From positions 446,284,219-446,348,218 of the forward strand of contig OX422211.1 of NCBI GenBank assembly GCA_949130495.1: a DNA stretch of 64,000 nucleotides, read 5' to 3'. Below, piece by piece: positions 57,840 to 64,000 of the stretch; the first letter of the stretch is position 1, and each line of letters opens with the position of its first letter. This stretch comes from Sambucus nigra. Lineage: Eukaryota > Streptophyta > Magnoliopsida > Dipsacales > Adoxaceae. The notes under the pieces are model-generated. The model was not told the origin of the DNA. It ran no database searches and worked only from the letters and a program-made list of their open reading frames with translations. Position numbers and translations under genes: made by a program.

Positions 57840-59289
57840 CAAATGCACCTATTACCAAACTTGCCCCATACTCCCACAAAACCTACCTCAACTACCAGAT
57901 GGGCTCTCCTCATCATCACAACCATCATTACTAGTCCCCCGAGGACCCCAAGAATCTTAATCCTGACTACACTTCCTTATGCGCTCCATGCGACGATATG
58001 CCTTGATCAACTTGAACGAAACCACAACGCCCTCATCTAGAGCATCAAACATCACAAGCCACCTCTACCCAGTTTTATCAGAACAAACCTTTGTGACCAC
58101 CTTCCCCCATAACCACCTCAAATAGTCCCCAGTTACGAGCCCAGGTTCCCCAATATATTGGGACAAATGGGTAACTGGTTTGTGGCATTGCAATAAAAGC
58201 CCAAAAATCATCCTCAATGACTCAGTCAAATCCTCCATGAGAAAAAAGTTGGTTATGAGGGGAGGAACAATTTACTCCCATCCCACTTGACACAAAAGCC
58301 GCCAAGGAAAATAAATGGAAGTTTGGCTAAGGCTTACTAATCAAACATAACTATAATCACCCAGTTATAGAACATGCTGCAGTTTGCCCCACCATAGCAC
58401 TGACCAAAGAATATGTCTAGCCCCATACTCCACGAGCCAATTAACCTTGTTCTCCATAGAGGGACCGAAGTTGTGAAAAGGCCGCGTAAAGAAGTTTGGC
58501 ACACCAGTCAAACGGTACTCAGGTGGAATCACCAAGAAAAGTCTCTCTGATAACCACATGAACATCATCATGGGGTCGCCTCGTAAAAAGTTAGCCCGAC
58601 CTTCCTTCTAATTATTCAGGGCATTCATTATCTCTGCATATAAAATAGTGAATGAATTGTGATGATAAGACATCCACAGTATGATCATGACCCTTGAGGG
58701 TCTGCCACCATATTATTAGTTATTAAGATCAGCCTAGAAGTCACTCCCGAGGCTACAGTGCTAGCAAAGCCATTTTCAGTATAGTCTCTTTGACACATCG
58801 CTTCAACACTGTCAGAAGGATGATACTTCTCCCACGCACCAGCGATCCGACAACTGAAGGAGAGATATGTAGCGATTCGGCTTGAGACATTTGAGGAGAA
58901 CGGGACAGGTCAGACATAGCAGTAGCAACATTGGGTTTGACACCTAACATAGCAAAAAATTATTCATAAGTGGGACACACTTTGTCTAAGACAAAGTGGA
59001 ACATATGGTCTTCGGGATAGTAGAATAGTAAAACAACTTACAAGAGATTCCATTCAATAGAATGATTATGGCAAAGATTAGACAGATTCAAGTCGAATGC
59101 CTCGTAGTTGATATTGTACAAACAAATGGCTTCTAACGCTTCGAGGTAAGCAATAAAAGCCTCAATCATGGGAATCCAAAAGACCCTTTTATACTTGAAA
59201 TCCTTCACAAAGGATGATGGAATCAACCTGCTACTGTAACAACTGCTTTCAAGTACACATAAATGTAGAAGGAGGAAAATCATGGTTGG

Positions 59290-59480
59290 AAAAGAAATTT
59301 GGACCTGACTGACACGTCGATAGGCAATCCAAGGGGTATGTCGATCGGCACACCCCCTATTTTGGGAACTTTCCTACATTTTCTTCTTTGTCAAAACAAC
59401 CTATTTACGAAGGTTTTCAAATAAACCCTTTTTTGTCAAAACAACCTATTCACAAAGGTTTTCCCGAACACCACTTCCTA
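59290..59480. repeat. Short direct repeat and palindromic words within the O antisense region
   Basis: TTTGTCAAAACAACCTATT with AAGGTTTTC occurs twice, near 59388 and 59431. Just before it are CGTCGATAGGC (59308) and GTCGATCGGCAC (59340), like the words in the O LTRs. Possibly a small insertion. Confidence 0.4.
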
Positions 59481-59616
59481 ATAAAAAACTTCCAAGAAAA
59501 TAATACATATTTCAAATTCTTTCTTGCTTCTTCAATAAATAAATCCCCTAGTGAAAAATTAAAGTGCATGTAGACTATGCCATTTAATCCAAGATAAATC
59601 AAGAAAACAAAAAATG

Positions 59617-59624
<8 letters not shown>

Positions 59625-59648
<24 letters not shown>

Positions 59649-59650
59649 CG
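59625..59650. repeat. (AT)n microsatellite
   Basis: About 13 AT units, ending in ATATCG. Confidence 0.8.
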
Positions 59651-60669
59651 TTGCGTTTACATTTTTTAGAAGATAAAAAAAGGACGAAGAAAAAGAAATC
59701 AAGATTGTCGAGACGCAGCCCAGACTTTTTAAAAATCCTGCCAACTATGACCACTGCTTCAAGCACCATGGTGAACACACTTACCCCAATGATGAGAAGT
59801 GGACGCCATGCTCCTAGAACTAGAGCTCTCCTCAGAAGTTACCGATGGAACCTTACAAGATTTGGTCGCTCTCCTTACATGATCGGATACCGAAGCCATC
59901 CAATCTTGAATATCCCACAGCTAAGATGTTGACACATGAATAGTCTGAAAAATAACGATCAAGCAAAGGTAAGAAAGTTAGTAGTAGAGAAAGAGATAAA
60001 GATAAAAGTGCAAAATTGAAAGTTAAAATCATACCTCCTTCTAAAGAACCTCCTCGGAGAGGGGAGTGAAGCCATCTATCGTCGCTTAAGGGAGATAAGG
60101 CACCCAGACGACATGTCCACCACCTAACTAAATATGGTAAGAAGGACTCCAAAGGTGCGGGATGAGAATATCCTCCATAACCGTTGTTATGCCACCTCGA
60201 GCTATGAGCTGAAGATATCGGTTTGTTGTTTCCCATTTTCGATCCTACTGATGGTGGGGGCATATCCTCTATATCCTAAATGGACGGTGACATAAACCAA
60301 CTGGTTACAAAGTCTAAATAATTATACCTCGCTGTCACATCCGTATAAAGCATATAGGGATCGTCCTCTATCGCAACCACCATCACCTTGCTTGACATCT
60401 CATTCACCTCATTAAGTTCTCACAGGACGATGACGGCAAAACCACCTCACCCTCCATCACTTACTTCACCACCCTTTCCCATAGCAACCAGATGTACCCA
60501 AACTCGTGCACCACCGGCCTTCGCATTTGATCATGAATTTTAGTAATCCTTACAACCCCCGAGGCCAGATGCCAAGTGTAGCCATGCCATCCGAGAACCC
60601 CCTAACACTTCCTTAAGTCCCTAACACTCATCCACTCACCATAAACCCCAAGTCACACTTCGAGTACCG

Positions 60670-61320
60670 ATATGGAGGCCACTGGGCGGTCCCGTCCCCT
60701 ACTTGACTCTGCTTAACTCTCAAAACTGAGTGAATCTTAATGAATCCTTAAAGGGATCTAAATCCCATTTCTAATAGTCTGTCCCGTGCGTGAATCGGCC
60801 TCACGGTTTGCACGAATTATCTATTTTAATCCGAAAGGACACTGGGAGCTTCCAAGCCCCGTTTGACTCCGATGAACTCTCCAAACTGAGAGGATATCAA
60901 TGAATCCTTAAAGGGATCTTAATTCCTTTTCCAACGGTCAACGTCATGTGTAAATTGGCATCATGGTCCGCTCAAACGATTCATTTTACTCTAAGTACTG
61001 ATTTCGAAGCCATTGGGCATTCTCGAGACCTATTTGCCAACTCTCCAACTTTAGCAACACTCAATGAAATCTTGAAGGGCTCTGAATTGCCGTTCTAATA
61101 GTCTATTTATTGCATGAATCGGCCTCACGGTTTGCACGAATGACCAATTTTTCTCCTAAACCCCCTCTAGAGACCGTTTGTCACTTTCGAGACCCATTTG
61201 ACTTTGGTCAACTCCCGAACCAAGGAGTAGCACAATGGATTCTTTAAAGACTCTTAATTATGTTTCCAACGGTCATGGCCATGCATGATTTTGGCCTATA
61301 GTTTGCATTTTATGATCGTT
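60670..61320 (+). repeat. Tandem ~165-bp repeat in the right O LTR (4 units)
   Basis: Units start near 60677, 60840, 61011 and 61172. Shared words are CACTGGG or CATTGGGC, 'GACTCCGATGAACTCTCCAA', 'AATCCTTAAAGGGATCT', and 'TGAATCGGCCTCACGGTTTG'. Units differ by roughly 20-30% by eye. Confidence 0.8.
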
Positions 61321-61544
61321 TTCTTAAAAATTTGTTTCGAACTGCTTGTAAGCACCCCATGGCCAAACCTATCGACAAGGTGTACTTTTCTTGACCAACA
61401 AGGTAGGCACCATGCTGATCGGCAGGCCGGGGGACATTCTGACAGTGCTGATAGGTAGGTCAAGGTCCATTCCATTGAAAACCCCAACCCTAAACAGCAC
61501 TATAAAAGGGCCATGACCTCACCCTTGGAAATAGTTTCCCTTTT

Positions 61545-61685
61545 ATCAGTCATCAAACATTCTCTCAAAATCGGAGCCTTTCTCCTTTCCAAAAAAAGTG
61601 CATTTTCAAACATTCCATTATCTCTCAAAATCAAAGCCTTTCTCCTTTCCAAAAAAAAGTCCATTTTCAAACATTCCATTACCTT
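61545..61685. repeat. ~67-bp direct duplication in the R region of the right O LTR
   Basis: CATTCTCTCAAAATCGGAGCC and CATTATCTCTCAAAATCAAAG each lead into CTTTCTCCTTTCCAAAAAAA and TTTTCAAACATTCC. Two copies in tandem. Confidence 0.75.
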
Positions 61686-62843
61686 ACTTTCTTACCTCAC
61701 TTAGATATCCACCTTAACCTAATCATATTACCTTCATATAACTATAAAAACCAGCCTACGTACATTCCAAATTCAGCAACAAAGATCTACAAAGAGGTCT
61801 ATTCCTCACCTTTTTCTAGTTTACTCATTTTAGTGTTATTATCCACATTAGTCTCAATTCATGATATCGTCTAGTTTTGTTTCATTATCTCATATAAAAT
61901 AATCCTCAATTTTTATTAATGGTATTGCACATAACTAATTTTTATAAAAACCCAAAAAGATAAAAAGAGGGTTTATCCATAAATTTTAAAAGTAAGACTT
62001 CACTATTTTCTCGCAATTTCACACTTGAACATATTTTCCTCCCTAAACACTCAAACAAGAGTCCTACATTTGGATTTATGGGTTGAACCCCACCCTATGC
62101 TATTTTCGAACTATGTGGACTTTAATACCCCTTGGGATACGTAGGCATATTAGGCCAATCCTGAGATTTGAGTCCTCCCATTTCATTATATGTCTTTCAT
62201 ATTTTATTATTTTTATTTTGTGAGTCTTGGACTCCTACATATTTGTGTCTCGTCTATCGTGCACATTTTCTATTTCATAGCGATTCGTGATTTGGTGAAT
62301 ACTTACATCATATGTTTATGACTATTTTTGGGTACACTCCTTCGAATGAGTCCGCTCCGTCCATTCCATGATGTGAGTCATATAATTCCATTATCCCGTT
62401 ATTTATATTATACACATGTACACACACATCACGGAGAAAAAAAGATGAAGATTAACATAGCCCATGAGAGCCCGAAAGGGCGGAATGGGTGCTTAACACC
62501 CTCCCATTTCTTAATTTAGTCCCCGAACCTTCGAATCACTTGGTTTCATATGCATTAGTTTGACCTTGATGTCGTTCTCTCGAGGCGAAGACATTATTTT
62601 TCCTGTTTGAGCAAAATAGACTGGTGACTCCATATCTTAGTGTTACCCCCATTTGAAGACAATAAATATATATCCGAGGCTAGACCGCGAAGATGTCTAC
62701 ATGAGTGGAAGAAAGAGGACCTCTGTATCCTCGAATCACCCACATGCTCATGGAAAAAAGGGAGGGGGAACCTTTTCCCCCTTCTTTTCCCCTCATCCTG
62801 ACTTTGAGGCCGGGTCCACTTTAGAGGAATCTGACCCAGATAG

Positions 62844-62864
62844 CCATATTGGAGACTCCGTTGG
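62844..62864 (+). other. Ogre-type primer-binding site after the right LTR
   Basis: TGGAGACTCCGTTGGGGATC corresponds to the complement of the plant tRNA-Arg 3' end (TGGCGACTCCACTGGGGATC) with three changes. A second, weaker word GGTGACTCCA lies inside the LTR at about 62622. A primer site here means this LTR also stands as a 5' LTR. Confidence 0.55.
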
Positions 62865-62985
62865 GGATCTTTTTTAAAGGACTAGACTCTATTTTCACAA
62901 GGGTGTTACTTCTTTACTCTCCTGCTTTTCTACATGTGTGCATATGCCTCCACTTATATGTTCCTTCTACCTATTTTCTTACTCC

Positions 62986-63063
<78 letters not shown>

Positions 63064-63530
63064 CATGCTTATCTCCATCAGGTTCTCTTCTCATGTATAT
63101 ATCACTATTAACTCACTTGTATATGCTCACTATGTTTCACCATACACCCATTTATATATATTCTCCATGCTCACTTCACACACTCGCAGTTGTATATAGT
63201 CTCACCTTTGCTTATATGCTCCACACACCACTTGTAGATTATCCATGCTTAGTTTCACTAGCACACACCCTCACATTTTCTTACTCGTATATATCTCCAT
63301 GTTCATTTACACATCACACACACCACTTGTAGATTATTCATGCTTAGTTTCACTAGAACACACATTCATTTATATATATTTACTAGTTCACTACCACATA
63401 TCACTCGCTTGTATATTCACATGCTCCCCTATCACCATGCTTAGTATAGTCTTCATGCTCTATGCTAGATTTACTCTTTATGATATTTGTATATTCTCCT
63501 TCATAATGGACCTTACTTAGCATGCACATA
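62865..63530. other. Leader-like, simple-sequence segment without genes
   Basis: Contains (AT)n at about 62988-63060 and TATATA-rich phrases. A tandem pair of ~102-bp units starts near 63222 and 63324 (ACCACTTGTAGATTAT, then CATGCTTAGTTTCACTAG). Open frames here are only products of the AT repeat. Confidence 0.6.
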
Positions 63531-64000
63531 AAAAAATTTCCATGATAAACTAATCTCCTTTTTGAAATTCTAACTATCGGTGTCGATTGTCAAAATAACT
63601 CTTTTGACAGCTTTGAGCGATTCGAAGTTGGTCTTGTATCAATTTCACTTTCTCTGTTGTGATCTGAATCAATTCTGGTCCCATCTTTCTCCAACTTCTA
63701 CCAAACATGCGGGAGAACGACACCTTCTACCATATAGTGCTTCATATGGAGACATTTGAATACTTTCTTGATGACTATTATTATAGGCAAACTCCACCAA
63801 TGGTAAATGGTCATCCCAATTCCCCTTCAAATCAAGTACACAGGCCCTAAGCATATCCTCTAAGGTTTGAATGGTTCTCTCAGATTATCCATCTGTTTGA
63901 GGATGAAAAGCGGTACTGAAATTCAATTTTGTTACCATAGCTGCTTGTAGGCTTTTCCAAAAGCGAGAAACGAATCTAGGGTCACGATCAGAAATAATTG
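63531..64000 (-). pseudogene. Chromovirus integrase core, running off the right edge
   Basis: On -, from 64000: [30 protein letters not shown], a [42 protein letters not shown], and [20 protein letters not shown]. The second D and the E of the D-D-E triad are present. A frameshift near 63680 leads to [20 protein letters not shown] and two more stops. The TAA replaces the usual Q of DGQSE, so it fits CAA to TAA. Much better kept than H, so this is a younger, separate element on -. Confidence 0.88.

Larger units (their letters stand above)
57840..60263 (-). pseudogene. O antisense gene, decayed, with a likely intron
   Basis: On - the region from 60263 down holds coding-like pieces: HVVWVPYLP and DGFTPLSEEV before a donor GTATGA (60034). 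Then comes an acceptor TATTTTTCAG (to 59945), and WDIQDWMASVSDHVRRATK and a serine-rich stretch after it. Lower down come WIPMIEAFIAYLEALEAICL, YPEDHMFHFVLDKVCPTYE, MMMFMWLSERLFLVIPPEYR and GEPGLVTGDYLRWLWGK. The 'P-x-x-x-C/F-F-F ... PT-x-EE-x-x-x-LLG' order suggests a plant-mobile-domain-like (DUF7745-type) protein. Stops are numerous. It occupies the same place as the Tat antisense gene but is a different protein. Confidence 0.5.
38280..62843 (+). mobile_element. O: Ogre-like Ty3/gypsy element, interrupted by copia and Tat2
   Basis: Two similar LTR regions (38280-~40150 and ~60300-62843) flank, on +, reverse transcriptase (40260-41050), RNase H (41050-41370, continued 55455-55560), second RNase H (to 56200) and integrase (to ~57420). 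An antisense gene on - follows (57840-60263). The gag and protease between the left LTR and reverse transcriptase are missing. The copia fragment with its internal Tat2 separates RNase H into two parts that rejoin almost without loss. A tRNA-Arg-like primer site after the right LTR (62844) supports Ogre affinity. Confidence 0.75.
60264..62843 (+). repeat. Right O LTR (start unresolved)
   Basis: Holds the four-unit ~165-bp repeat (60670-61320), a word pair around GCTGATCGGCAGG (61424), TATAAAAGGG (61501), then GGCCATGACCTC. Downstream landmarks are shared with the left LTR: ATGGGTTGAACCCCACC, ATGTGGACTTTAATACCC, TACGTAGGCAT, and TAGCCCATGAGAGCCCGAAAGG. The end at about 62843 is set by the primer site that follows. 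The start lies somewhere between 60264 and 60650. Confidence 0.6.

Noticed and set aside
62849..63332. Overlapping open frames of 116 and 132 codons rich in Y and I
   Set aside because: Produced by the (AT)n microsatellite, which has no stops in some frames.

Overview
The window is nuclear DNA from a flowering plant and looks like repeat-rich heterochromatin. I see no cellular protein-coding gene, rRNA or tRNA gene. Essentially everything recognisable is LTR retrotransposon (Ty3/gypsy of the Tat, Ogre-like and chromovirus types, plus one Ty1/copia fragment) and one hAT-type DNA transposon. The plant assignment rests on lineage-specific motifs: initiator-Met primer sites TGGTATCAGAGC, a TGGCGCCGTCTGTGGG primer-site region, a C-terminal integrase chromodomain, an archaeal-type second RNase H, and Tat-type gag knuckles. 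I cannot name the species.

Layout. (1) 1-~10330: a decayed Tat element (Tat1). Its pol is on + and a convergent antisense gene lies on - (4972-9800), split by a hAT element at 7539-8850. (2) ~10700-37250: an old chromovirus (H), opened by two long-LTR, apparently non-coding relatives in the same orientation. Element A (13430-23358, duplication GTACA) sits in the protease region and element B (23892-34153, duplication GAAAG) sits in the reverse transcriptase. (3) 37340-38200: a reversed chromovirus LTR scrap. (4) 38280-62843: an Ogre-like element (O) whose LTRs carry ~165-bp tandem repeats. Its RNase H is cut by a SIRE-like copia fragment (41371-~55450), which is itself split by a fairly young Tat element, Tat2 (42715-54776 on -, duplication CACTT). 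(5) 63530-64000: the integrase of another chromovirus on -, running off the edge.

Main observation. Tat1 and Tat2 lie in opposite orientations and are strongly diverged, yet both carry the same antisense gene between pol and the 3' LTR. In Tat2 it reads as four exons (43352-43856, 43948-44623, 44707-45510, 45693-47033). Its three introns join the frames, and homologous splice junctions are visible in Tat1. The predicted product is about 1100 residues: an N-terminal domain resembling the 'putative gypsy type transposon' family, an acidic and low-complexity part, coiled coils, an RG-rich patch and a conserved C-terminal block. The Ogre-like element has an unrelated antisense gene in the same slot, also with a likely intron. 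Convergent, spliced antisense genes next to the 3' LTR therefore recur across lineages here.

Other structure: a tandem repeat shared between the Tat2 pol linker and its non-coding 3' region; two Tat2 LTRs that agree in their 3' halves but not in the 5' half of U3; paired palindromes upstream of the promoter in several LTR families; and a nonsense spectrum dominated by CAA, CAG and CGA turned into stops, as expected from cytosine methylation.
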